A DNA stretch of 64,000 nt from NCBI GenBank assembly GCA_948474755.1, contig CAOLHI010000062.1:620001-684000 (forward strand), in the 5' to 3' direction. Below the pieces are notes generated by a model. That model was not told where the DNA came from. It searched no databases and saw only the letters and a program-made list of their open reading frames with translations. This stretch comes from Ctenosaura bakeri (taxonomy: Eukaryota; Chordata; Lepidosauria; Squamata; Iguanidae). Every line of letters begins with the position of its first letter. Position 1 is the first letter of the stretch. Positions 54,523 to 64,000 of the stretch are shown piece after piece. The translations under genes were made by a program, and so were the position numbers.

Positions 54523-54924
54523 TTAGGTCCTTTCCCATACAGGACCTCCTGCCGCAGGCGAGCCATACATTTGAGATAACTTGATGGACTTTTTTAGGGG
54601 TTCAAACTTTACTGTAAGTTCTTTTGCCACAGTGGGATTGAATAAACTAGTTGTGCAGCCTGAGTCAACTAAGGCCCTGTACATTCGTAATTTCCAATCA
54701 TTTCCTTGTAAGGTTACCGGAACATATAAATGGCAAGTTTTGGTTGTACTTACATTTATGGACTGGTTGTGGTCCCAATCATCACTATCTGAATCGGACA
54801 TGGTCAGTGGGCTGTCCTCACCATTGCAAGTTCCAGCAGTGGTTCCGCCAGCAGGACGTTTGGTTGTCAGCCTCGGGCCTCGCATCATGGGCCCAGCTGG
54901 GGACTGTCTTGTCTCTTTCGGCAA
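54523..54924 (-). pseudogene. pol: Gypsy protease with gag-end, relic
   Basis: A 133-codon minus frame. The N-terminal part is acidic and S/D-rich (SPLTMSDSDSDDWDHN); then VPVTLQGNDWKLRMYRALVD leads into DSGCTTSLFNP, the aspartic protease active-site triplet with its following hydrophobic strand. It ends at a stop near the linker to RT. Retropepsin of Ty3/Gypsy elements cleaves gag-pol. Confidence 0.8.
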
Positions 54925-55400
54925 TTCTCGTGCCTGGAGCTTCGATGATTCCGCTGGATGCTCCCTTTTCAGCAGGCTCTTCTTCAGTTATTTGATACAT
55001 ATTATTAATATTTTGTGCAAGAGTTCACTCACTCTGTCAGGAACTGAATTCACACACACAAATATAACAGTGCATATACATTATTTATTAGGAGCGTATT
55101 AGCCTGGCAGCACTTATCACTACATTCCTAGCTTTGTTTATCTAACTGTCTCTGGTTCTCATACCTTGTTACAAGCAAGCTGCTACTTAGCTCCTACTAC
55201 ATGTCACATAACTAAAATATGGAGGGCTACCTGAGAACAGGAGTCTAGTTTTTTAAAAAAAACAAACAAACAAGTAAACAAGTCAAATATGACATAAGAG
55301 ATCATATATCAATATTTTTCTCTTCAAAGTATATTTAAATATAATATAGTATGTATAACTGTACAGTATTTCTAAATTTTATTCTTTTTGTGGAGGTTTT

Positions 55401-55440
55401 CACACACACACACATGCGCGCGCATGCACGCACACATATG
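55401..55440. repeat. Alternating (CA)n/(GC)n tract
   Basis: CACACACACACA followed by TGCGCGCGCATGCACGCACACA, a purine-pyrimidine alternation of about 38 bases that could take up Z-DNA form. Confidence 0.9.
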
Positions 55441-56342
55441 CATAGTTTTTTTTCCTCATCTTTATCAGCCTTAAGTCATAACCACCTGCCAGATAATGAT
55501 ATAGTTCAAATAATATGCATTCTTTTCTTTTGATATTTCACTTGCAAATTTCCATAATTATATGATATATATGATTACCTTCTCTCATCCAATTTTTTCT
55601 AACATTTCTAATTAGAAATTATTAAAATTAAGCTTTTGTTCATCTACCTTTGTGTAGGAGACAGTCACCTCTCAGAACAATGGAACCATTACTTTACTCA
55701 AGAAAAAATATTTATTGCATATAGTAATGGGGGGAAATGCTGTCCTTACACCTAGGTGCTTCCACCCAGAGACATTAACCAGCAATTAATGTTGATGGGC
55801 AATCTTTCCAGCTAGGATCTTTGTTGGTTTCCCTCTTGCAGAAAAGAATGAATGAATGAATGAATGAATGAGGTTTTTTCCCCAACAGATGGAACTATGA
55901 GAGTTTTTCAATGATTTTTCACTTAAGGACTATTTTGGGGAGGGAGCAAGGACAATTCATTCTATATTTCATATGTCTATCCCTACTTCAATTCTAGCCT
56001 CCCTGCTCAAAGAACAATTCCCCAAAGGCTCCTTTCTTAACTGTTACCTCTGGCAGCCATTCCACAAGGTTGCAGCAGGGGAATCTGAGATGAGAAGCCA
56101 GGCCATTACACCAGCCAACATACTGTTTGTTTCCTCCCTCATTTTCTACTCAAAACATTGTGTTTCCTCTTTTGTATAATGCTTCTTATATTTTAAGCCT
56201 ACGGGCAGACTTTGTCTGTTATTAATTGTACGTAAGCTGTGTTAGGACCTTTCTTAGCTGAGAAGTGAGATAAAAATACTAAATTAAGGAATAAAATAAT
56301 TTTCCTGTAATGTAATGGAGTGAAAGAAAATGGTGGCACATA

Positions 56343-56344
<2 letters not shown>

Positions 56345-56381
<37 letters not shown>
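56345..56381. repeat. (AT)n microsatellite
   Basis: About eighteen uninterrupted AT units. Confidence 0.95.
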
Positions 56382-56383
<2 letters not shown>

Positions 56384-57339
56384 AGTGAACTGAATATACC
56401 TTTCTTGATCCATGGGATTCTGAGGTACTTCCACTGGGTGCTTCAGCATCTTCTGAGTGATTCTTAAAATTATCCTAAAAGACTGACTGTCTTTATGCTT
56501 TTCTTCTTCAGGAATCTTGTAACAGAAGCCAGCACACCTGCTGAGCCATCACGTCAAAGGCTGCCAAAATTTCACATTGTCCTCCAGGCCAGGAGCTTGA
56601 TATTTCTTTATGATTTTTCTGCCTGCCCACATGTCACAAATGGTGTTCTGAAATACCTGGCAGGTTGCAGTACCCAGTGGTGGGCTGCATTTGACCTGTC
56701 AGTCAGATGTTTTGGCAGCCAGTTTTAGCACATGAGTGTCCAAAATGCATTATCTGTGTCCTAAGAAGCACAGGGGAATGGGAATTTGAAGCATGCCTGA
56801 CAAAACTGTTATAATCTGCTGTCATTGTCATGTGTTCTCCTCTCAGTCTCTAGAAAAGTATGATTCATAGGGAGAATGTGCATAGAGTTGTTTTCCCCCC
56901 ACTCCCTGATAAGCCTAGAAGCCAGGAGCCACCCTCTAAGCTAAATGGTGTGAGATTTGAGACACACATAAGAAGGGACTAGTGAATCTATTGATTTCTC
57001 TAAGATGTAGCAATTCAAAATGCATACTTCGAAAAGTAATTGCTTTACTCATGTATTTGTAGAGTAAATGGATTGATTGACTGATTGAGTTGATTTGAAT
57101 CTTACATTTGTTGTGCTATGAGACCCCTATTTTAAAGATAAAACATTCAAAATTTGTAAAATAATATGTAACATAACATCAATATTTTAAATATTCATTT
57201 TGAGACTTCTTTTTTTATGAATATAACTTAAACAGAATAGAATGATATTAGAAACAAAGGAGTAAGCAAGAATACGATACCTGGAGATATGCAGGTTCAC
57301 CCATCCCTACACAGGCAAGTCCTGCAGAGTTTAATGGAG

Positions 57340-57343
57340 CTCC
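57340..57343. repeat. Target-site duplication (CTCC), left
   Basis: CTCC just before TGTTACC, repeated at 58246-58249. Confidence 0.75.
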
Positions 57344-58245
57344 TGTTACCTTGATTTCCTGGGGTCCCATGAGGGACACCTAAGTGTGCTCCAAATTATA
57401 TGAGCTGGGGAAATTAGCAAAGAGCACAAGCTAGCAATACGAGAGGCAGAGCAATGGAGTGAGATCCTTCACCCAATGTCTACGGGGTCAGGCCGAGTCA
57501 AGAAGCAAACAGAAGTGAAATAATAATAATTGTTTTTATTAAAATACAATCAAACAGTGTATGCAGCACACTCACTCAGATAATTAGAGAAATAAAGGTT
57601 GGAGTGGGATAGAGGGATTTTTAAAAGAGTTGTTGGTTTGGGTAATACTACGCCTGTCCCGAAGCCCGGGTAGTCTGCAGCAGAAATTTGGAGATGTGGA
57701 GTTTCTCAGTACTTGGGATTGAGGGGAAGGCTCGCCAAGCAAAGTGACAGCAAGACGGGATGGAAGTCGGGAGCGATCCGAAGAAGCTGTCAAAGTCAGG
57801 GTTTTTTATAGGGGAAAATGTGGCTGTAGGCTAGTCCGTACTTGGGGAAAACAATGAGTTTCGGGTTGGGGACAAAGCATCCGAAGGTCAGAAGTTAGCA
57901 CGATTAAGTCCGAATTGACAATAGAGTAGCCAGTATGCAAACACAGAGTGCTCGACAGATGAATGTTCGTCTAATCAAGCTGCCTGCTCGGGGCAGGGAG
58001 TTCTTTGTAAGTGGTGTGCATACATAATAGGGTACTTGACTTGAGGTCTCCTGAAGTGGCGGGACAGCTATATCTGGCCTGCCTGTATTGGTGTGGAATA
58101 TTTCAGCGATTAGCAGCCGTGCCTGTCTGCGAGCTTGTCCGGGGGCCTCGCAGTATGTGGAAAGGAATAGGTAAAGAAGGTCAAATTATTGATATCAAAA
58201 TGATATCTAATATCCCACAAATCCGGGCTAGCAACTGCGGTAACA
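57344..58245 (-). mobile_element. Solo LTR of the ERV family, antisense
   Basis: On the minus strand this 902-bp block begins TGTTACCGCAGTTGC and shares 'atatcattttgatatcaa', 'cggacaagc' and the TATAAAAAAC region with the ERV LTRs. It also shares 'ctgaccccgtaga' and the final 'gggacccc...gtaaca'. Its middle differs more, so it is a diverged relative. AATAAA (minus) is at 57534-57539. CTCC on both sides is a clean 4-bp target duplication. No internal sequence is present, so recombination removed the provirus. Confidence 0.92.
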
Positions 58246-58249
58246 CTCC
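58246..58249. repeat. Target-site duplication (CTCC), right
   Basis: Exact copy of 57340-57343. Confidence 0.75.
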
Positions 58250-58476
58250 CCCGCAATAGAGTTCTTGGGATTGCATTTACAGTACTATCCCATACCAATG
58301 TGTGGAATCAAGCTTCCTTCTGTGTAGATATAAATAGTCTCTTACAGTTAATATGTCAATATTTTAGAGCAGGGATGTGCAAAGTGCAGCTTACAGAATT
58401 CACGCAACTCTCAGAGGCCTATTCTGCAGACTCTGATCCCCCAAACCTCACAATTTTTTAAAATTGCATTGTTGAC

Positions 58477-58500
58477 CCTAAACTGGCAAAAACAACTTTT
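58477..58500. repeat. L1 target-site duplication, left (24 bp)
   Basis: The 24 bases from CCTAAACTGG to AACAACTTTT are identical to 59413-59436. Confidence 0.93.
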
Positions 58501-59412
58501 TTAAAAAAAATATAATTTTATTATAGTTCACCATATAAAACATACTTTTCTCAGTGTACATTTACCGAATTGTTACAGTTGTCCTCCACTCCTCTCTGGA
58601 TTACATAAACTGTTATATCATTGACATACTATCATTATGCATCACAACAAATTTATCACAATACCAAGATAGTTCCTGCATTTCAACCCAACTTTACATG
58701 TTCCATGATATTTCTCTGATTTTCTCCCTCTTGATATCATATTACCATGAATTAAGAATTATTTCCTGTCAAAACCCCGTCCATATCCAGCACAATTTGC
58801 CATTCTTTATTGATATCATCATCTGATTTTCCTTTCAGTCTCTGAGAGACTATATCCGCATTCCAATTTTCAATAAAAGTTGCTCACCATTGCTGTATTG
58901 TGGGTATTTGTTCAGTTTTCCATAACCTCGCATATTCAATACGAGCTGTCATAATCATATATAGTAATATTCCCCAATATTTCTTTATGCCAGTTCCATC
59001 TAACATATATGTCATGTTTAACAGATACAGTTCAGGTATCTTATCCAATTGAATCCTTAATATTGTACATATCGTATTATGAATATCATTCCAGTACTTT
59101 TTAGCCTTAGGACATGACCACCATATGAAATAGTGTGCCAACATTCTCCTGACACTTCCAACATTGCCCTGTTCCCGTGTTATATATTTTCTTTAATTTT
59201 TCTGGTGTCATGTACCATTTATCAAAAAGCTTAAAATAGTTCTCTCTTAGGTTCTGAGTAAATTTCTGTATCCTTTGTCAACTCAGTTCCCAGTACGCTA
59301 ACTGAATTGGATGTCCAACATTTTGAGCCCACAATATCATTGCCGATTTAACTGTTTCCTCTCCCCTTTCTTGATATAAAATCTCTTGATATAAGTGTGC
59401 TAGTAAATGAGG
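58501..59412 (-). mobile_element. 5'-truncated L1 fragment, antisense
   Basis: 912 bp between perfect 24-bp target duplications, with the A-rich 3' end (T-rich on plus) at the left. The minus strand encodes the C-terminal end of L1 ORF2 in several frames: AHYFIWWSCPKAKKYWNDIH and ELYLLNMTYM (59144-59010), matching LYHIWWECRWAKEYWNQIH and KLYLLNMLV of the L1 at 10.9-12.9 kb. Two preceding Cys (QCWKCQE-like, about 59170-59150) complete the C-terminal Cys motif. More decayed than the first L1. Confidence 0.9.
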
Positions 59413-59436
59413 CCTAAACTGGCAAAAACAACTTTT
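59413..59436. repeat. L1 target-site duplication, right (24 bp)
   Basis: Identical to 58477-58500, and part of the older hAT-like element. Confidence 0.93.
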
Positions 59437-59610
59437 GTGTCAACCTCTGATTCTCCCCCAATGCTCAATTTTCCCAGACTTCTAGAAAGGCCATAAATTG
59501 GCCAAAAGAAATCTGGAAGTAGTGTGACACCACTTATGATCATGTCCAGGGAGCCAGTATGGCCCCTTTGTGGAATTCAGGCCTCAAAATTGCTCATCCC
59601 TGTTTTTGAG

Positions 59611-60920
59611 CCTCTGTTCCCTATAAATTTGTTGTCTGTCCTTTCCAATTTATTCCTACACACTTTCCTTAAGTAAAGGCAGGAATAAACAGAAACATCC
59701 ATTTTAAGTAAATGAAATTCTGCAGTAGGTGCCATTGCCATAAACTTTATGAATATCTGCCCATTTTTGGACATATACTTTTTTGCTTGTTGTTCAAACT
59801 AAAAACATTAATAGATGGCTACATTTCTTTCTACAAAGCCAATTTCATTATTACAAGCAGTGGGTGAATGGATGAGGTGAGACTTTCCTTGTACTGCTAA
59901 TAAGCAATTCCAGCACCTAGCGGCCACCTCTCCAAAATCAGCAGCAATAATGATATAATGAAATGCTTAATCATATAACTATAGGTTATATGCTGTTTAA
60001 CTAGGTAAGAAAGTAATTCTTTATATAATTTGCCTTTATATTTAATCAGCAAATGCAAATTGTTCCCATTTCCTTTCATAAGTCTCTTTTCAGAAAAGAA
60101 AAGAAAAAGAAAGAAAAGAAAAGAAAAGAGAGAGAAAATTTTGTTCTTCATGTGATATCTAAGCTGTACTATTATGCCTTGTTATGTGCAAATTATTCCC
60201 ATATTCATAATCAGAAATTTGTACCTTGAGACTTTTTGTGATCTGTTTCCACCAGTAGTGACTGGTGACTCCCATGTGGGAAGACAGCTTTTAGTCTAAG
60301 CAAAATAGGTCCAACAGCTTGGTTTACTTCTTTACAGTTCACACTAAAATCAGGGTTGATTTTCCACTACACTGACATGGGAGCCACCAGCTTCTACTGG
60401 CTTCAGTTTCAGTGCTTAGGGAAAGGAAGTGTATGAAAGGAGATGAACAGGAAAATAAGAGAATGGAATGGTTTTCTTGTTTATATTTCAGTTCTATATG
60501 GTTATAGTAGAAACAAGGAATCTTGTTCTTTAACTGTAATTATCTGTAATTATCTCCTAAATGTTAATAATTGTTAACTGCTGGAGTAGCTTTCCTATAT
60601 CTTTGTGGATATGATTATTCTTTCAAGATGATAATGGTGACAATTATCACTTATTTATATAGCACCATCTATGTACATGTAAAGCAGCCAGAAACAGTGG
60701 GTCCTGCCAAAGGTGTACAATCTAAAATATGTACATACTCACATAAACACAAGGGAAGGGAAAGACTAATCAAACTATACCATTCAATTGTTGAACAAAT
60801 TATCCAGGTAAAATACCCAAAGTCCAATATAGTAGAAAAAGAAAACCCTGATAAGTACATGTAATCAAACAATACAAAATTATTTAAAAAATGTTAAAGT
60901 TAAACTCCAAAAACTTTTTT
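59611..60920. other. Unassigned DNA with an (AAAAG)n run
   Basis: An (AAAG/AAAAG)n run lies at about 60092-60137. No coding similarity or transposon termini are seen. Confidence 0.45.
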
Positions 60921-61870
60921 AAAAAACAAGGTTTTTAACTGAGATTTAAGAATAAGGTGGGAAGGATCAGTCCACAAATGTTCAGGAAGACAATTCCAAG
61001 AGCAAGAAACTGTGAATGAAAAAGGCTAAAACCAAGCCAAGGAAGAAAAAAACTTTGGTTGGGTGAGGAGCTTAGAGTTCCTGGACACAGATCTTGAGCA
61101 GGCTGTGTGAGGGGAGGAAACAAGAGCTGAAAGAAAAGAAGGAGCTAGATTGTGTAGGGCCTGGAATGTTAAAACAAGAAGCTTATACTGAATCCTAGAA
61201 GGGATAGGTAACCAATGAAGAGGTATCAAAAGTAGGATAACACGATCAAAACATCAGGCCAAAAAGATAGTCTTAGCAACAGAATGTTGAACAGAAACCA
61301 GAGGATTAAGGTAAGATAATGAAAGACCAGTCAAAAGAAGATTGTAATAATCAAGATGGGAAATGACCAAGGTATGAAATAAGGTCTTCGTGGATGAAGC
61401 GGAAACCAAAGGTATGATTTTGATAATGTTATAAACCAAAAATCGACACATCTTTGCTACAGCCTCAATGTGAGAAACAAAAGACAAAGAAGAGTAAAAA
61501 AATAACACCAAGACTACATATTTCTTCCACAGGATGAATGGGAACATTATTAGCAGAAATAGAGAATGCATGTTGTAAAGAAGGTTTTAGAGGAAAAACA
61601 AGTAGTTTTGCCTTTGCCATGTTGAGCTGTAAGCAATGATGTAGCATCCACGCTGAGATAGTTGAAAGACAAGCTGTAATATGACATTCAATGCCAGAAG
61701 AGAATTCTGGAGTGCAGAAATACAGCTATCATCAGCATAAAGATGACTTTGAAACCCATAGGAACTGATAAGGTAACCTAAACATAGTATATATAGAGAG
61801 AGTCCTGTGGAACCCCAATCAAAAGGGAGGAAAAGAAGATACATGACCTCCAGTTAGCACATTAAATGAT
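60921..61870 (-). mobile_element. L2 LINE fragment, antisense (RT palm to C-terminus)
   Basis: Minus-strand words from right to left: a QGS-type region reduced to LPFDWGSTGLSLYILCLGYL, SHLYADDSCISA (YADD at about 61740-61729), LQLNMAKAKLLVF, ISHLDYYNLLLTGLSLSYL, and PLHWLPIPSRIQYKLLVLTF followed by QALHNLAPSFLSALV. These follow L2 ORF2 exactly in order. Frames change several times (near 61650, 61465 and 61240). The endonuclease is not present in the window, as expected for a 5'-truncated copy. L2 encodes endonuclease and RT for its own retrotransposition. Confidence 0.88.
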
Positions 61871-62210
61871 CAACCTGAGAGATAAGAGGTGAATAGCTGA
61901 GGAAGGAGAAAAAGCTATTAATAATGGGCAACAGTCCTTTTCTGAGGTAAGGATTATTTTGTATGTGGAGGGGAAGGTTGTCCATCAATCACTGGATAAT
62001 TTTCTCACTGTACCACAGATTCTTATAGGATTCCAGATTTTGATAGATCATATCTCTATTTTTTTTTAAAGGAAGGGTGACACCTGAATCGATACAACTT
62101 CTGAACGGAATGACATTCTCCTCCCTCACCAACAAGATACCAAGTAGATGTATTTTCAAGGTCTTTCAATAGTGCTCAGGCTGCTACCACACAGGAATCT
62201 TCCTGGCGTC
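61871..62210. other. Unassigned spacer
   Basis: Between the L2 fragment and the antisense SINE. Nothing is recognised; a short T-run lies near 62060-62068. Confidence 0.45.
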
Positions 62211-62310
62211 TTGTTATTGTGTGCCTTCAGATAGTGACCCCAAAGCAAAGTGACCCTAAAGCAAAGTGACCCTAAAGCAAACCTATCACAGAGTATTCTG
62301 AAGCTTATAG
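62211..62310 (-). mobile_element. SINE tail fragment (Bov-B-like end), antisense
   Basis: The plus strand reads 'ttgttattgtgtgccttcag' followed by three copies of a 16-bp unit 'agtgaccctaaagcaa' (62233-62280) and 'acctatcacagag'. The inverse is the tail of the tRNA-headed SINE seen at 15.5, 26.1 and 34.4 kb. In those copies the unit occurs once, so it has been tandemly triplicated here. The tRNA head is absent. Confidence 0.75.
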
Positions 62311-62870
62311 TGTGTAATATACCATTCACCTGCTGCAATTTGCTATCTCTACTTCAATTGACTCACAATAGCCACAGAGATGGCTTCCTATCAAGGAAAA
62401 AAAATGGTGCAACAGTAGTTCAGCAGAATAACAAGAACAATTACTTCCGACTCACATGGCTGGAGTGAAGAATTCAAACCTTCTTCCACCCCAGCCTTGG
62501 AACCAGGTAGTCATATTACCTCATTGGTCTGATTTCACCCAGACTCAAGATATGCCAGTATCTTCAGATTGGTATAAATGATGTCAAGGACAAAACATGG
62601 GGTAGAAAAACAACTAAACAGTTGGATGTAATTTACATATTATAAAAACCACATAAAGTGCAAATTAGATCACGAAATTTTGGGGAACTGGAACATGGTA
62701 CTTCTAATTTAAAATAGTGTATCTTCCCATACCTACTTTTCCAAATCATAGGCATAACAGGAGACTATCCCTGTAATATGAAGTACAGTGGTAGCTTCTG
62801 GAATAGGGTTAGAAAGAATATTCAAAAATACTCAAATTATGGTCTAAAACCCATGTCTTGACTGTTGATA
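62311..62870. other. Unassigned DNA
   Basis: No coding similarity and no repeats recognised. Confidence 0.45.
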
Positions 62871-63290
62871 TATGCTGATGTGAAGAATCCTGGACTAATG
62901 AGAATCTTCTCAGGACTTACTGTATAGAAAAAATACATTTGGTTGTTTTGTCTAGAAAACTGCTTTACTGTGTTTAATATTTATAAAGGAAACAACACGA
63001 ATAAATCCTTTTTTCCTATGAAGAAAATGCTGTAGTCATTGATTTATTTTGCACATCATTTGCAAATGGTTGATTTCTGCATAAATATATGTTTTCTGTC
63101 CCAAACAATTCTGTGTTACTATTACATAGAAAAGTTGTGTACTGCGTATAGTCTTTAAAATCTACAGTTTCCAAGAATAGTCTTCATGAACGGCATGGTT
63201 TTTGAAGACCTAGCAGTGCGAAGAATAATGCTAAAATTACTAGTTGTTTCCTTTATGAAGAATGTAATTGAAATTCAAGAGAAAAAGGGT
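62871..63290 (+). repeat. Dispersed 'tttctgcacagaaaa' family, copy D
   Basis: Begins 'gtgaagaatcctggactaat' and 'gagaatcttctcaggactta', matching the start of copy B. It goes on with diverged TTTTCTG / AGAAAA units and ends with 'gaacggcatggtttttgaag', a weak match to the end of copy B. The most diverged of the four. Confidence 0.45.
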
Positions 63291-64000
63291 TTGGCACTTA
63301 TGACAAACTCTCTGTATGGAATCTTTCATAGAGATTAGTTGATGTACATCATGTAATTTTTTTTTGGTGATAAGGTAAAAAAAAAAATCACCAGACACTG
63401 ATGTTTTTTAGATTTTTGTTTTGCTGCTTGATTTATCTTGGTTTTATGTGTTGTGTTTGGTTATGGTTTTAATCTTGGTTTTGCTATAAATTATCACTAT
63501 TCATTGTTCATGTTTTATATCTTAAACGGACTGACTGTACAGGTCTCAGAGAACTGGATAGCAGTTAATCATTTTTTTTTTGCCCCTATATTGCCTTTTC
63601 GTAGACCACAGTGCCTCTTTCTGGTGCTTCAGTAGTTTATCTCAGTGTCCAGACTGCATTTTTTCTTCAAGTACCTGACTTGAATTTGTTAAATATATTT
63701 ACTAATATCACATAATTTGAAAAACAAATAAACAAAAAACCTCTTAATTTGACATAATATGCAGCAATCCATCTTTATACAAATATAGGACTTCAGGTAT
63801 ATGATTTTGCCTCCTCATTAATAATTCCACACAGTACAATATTTAATTAGTATCCTATTTCCCAAGAAGATTAAATAATGTATTTTATCTTAAACTGATA
63901 ATATTCATGAACAGGAATTTAGTGTAGATAGTTATTTTTAATTTCTCTAAGTTTGTGGATGGTCATTGCAAAATGTTCTTTTTTTTTCTTTCCTCAAAAG
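63291..64000. other. Unassigned AT-rich DNA
   Basis: T-rich and A-rich runs near 63360-63390 and 63570-63580. No coding similarity. Confidence 0.45.

Larger units (their letters stand above)
51690..54930 (-). mobile_element. Ty3/Gypsy retrotransposon pol, antisense, LTRs not found
   Basis: The minus strand carries protease, RT, RNase H and integrase in Ty3/Gypsy order, with RNase H before integrase and no second RNase H. Phrases such as TRKQLQQFLGFANFYHNFIQ, YHPQTDGQTKHTNQTLEQYL and the short HHCC domain are of the vertebrate Gypsy (sushi/V-clade-like) kind. Gag except its last part is missing, and no LTR was recognised on either side, so it is a fragment. Single-base frameshifts lie near 53835, 53090 and 52340 with further stops. 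Confidence 0.9.
54931..57343. other. Unassigned AT-rich DNA with microsatellites
   Basis: No coding similarity or LTR for the neighbouring Gypsy fragment is found. It contains an (AC)/(GC) run at 55401-55440, a (GAAT)n run at 55846-55872 and an (AT)n run at 56345-56381. Confidence 0.45.
58370..59602. mobile_element. hAT-like non-autonomous element carrying a nested L1
   Basis: Begins CAGGGATGTGCAA and ends with the inverse TTGCTCATCCCTG. Flanks TTTTAGAG (58362-58369) and TTTTTGAG (59603-59610) form an 8-bp target duplication with one mismatch, as for hAT. Subtracting the nested L1 (58501-59412) and its duplicated target leaves about 297 bp of DNA element without coding capacity. The element type is inferred from termini and duplication length. 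Confidence 0.85.

Overview
The window looks like intergenic or intronic DNA of a reptile, most likely a squamate (lizard or snake). It is AT-rich, with no recognisable host exon, rRNA or functional tRNA gene. The repeat set points to a squamate: CR1 LINEs with an esterase-type ORF1, an L2 LINE, 5'-truncated L1 copies, tRNA-headed SINEs whose 3' ends resemble the Bov-B LINE tail (Sauria-SINE type), a tRNA SINE with an L2-like tail, hAT-type and other short inverted-repeat elements, endogenous retrovirus (ERV) LTRs and a Ty3/Gypsy pol fragment. Species cannot be read from this.

Layout. 0-8.5 kb: a 306-bp hAT-like element, a palindromic MITE, microsatellites and two copies of a dispersed TTTTCTGCA/AGAAAA-rich family, otherwise unassigned. 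8.5-15.5 kb: a long decayed CR1 (ORF1 esterase, endonuclease, RT, 3' end) broken by a GC-rich 1,081-bp solo LTR (9127-10207) and by a 5'-truncated L1 (10861-12882). Both insertions have intact target-site duplications. 15.5-22.4 kb: a SINE, a possible decayed retrocopy (minus strand, about 19.8-20.5 kb), a candidate solo LTR, otherwise nothing assignable. 22.4-23.5 kb: a CR1 3' fragment interrupted by a 565-bp inverted-repeat element that carries a relic of an SGNH-type hydrolase. 24.7-36.6 kb: scattered MITEs, SINEs, CR1 pieces, an old sauropsid repeat, a fold-back element and long unassigned stretches. 36.6-47.4 kb: a complete but inactive ERV with two LTRs, gag, pro and pol relics and no recognisable env, with a probable foreign LTR lying in reverse inside it. 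47.8-49.8 kb: antisense CR1 with a SINE inside. 51.7-54.9 kb: antisense Ty3/Gypsy pol. 57.3-58.2 kb: antisense solo LTR of the same family as the ERV. 58.4-59.6 kb: a hAT-like element holding a second truncated L1. 60.9-61.9 kb: antisense L2.

No genes work together here. The clearest story is nesting order. CR1 copies are oldest. LTRs, the L1 copies and DNA elements landed in them, and removing an insertion plus one target-site copy joins the older element again (9.1-10.2 kb, 22.6-23.1 kb, 58.5-59.4 kb). All coding relics have stops, frameshifts or lost catalytic residues. Family names rest on recognised protein motifs and termini, not on database searches.
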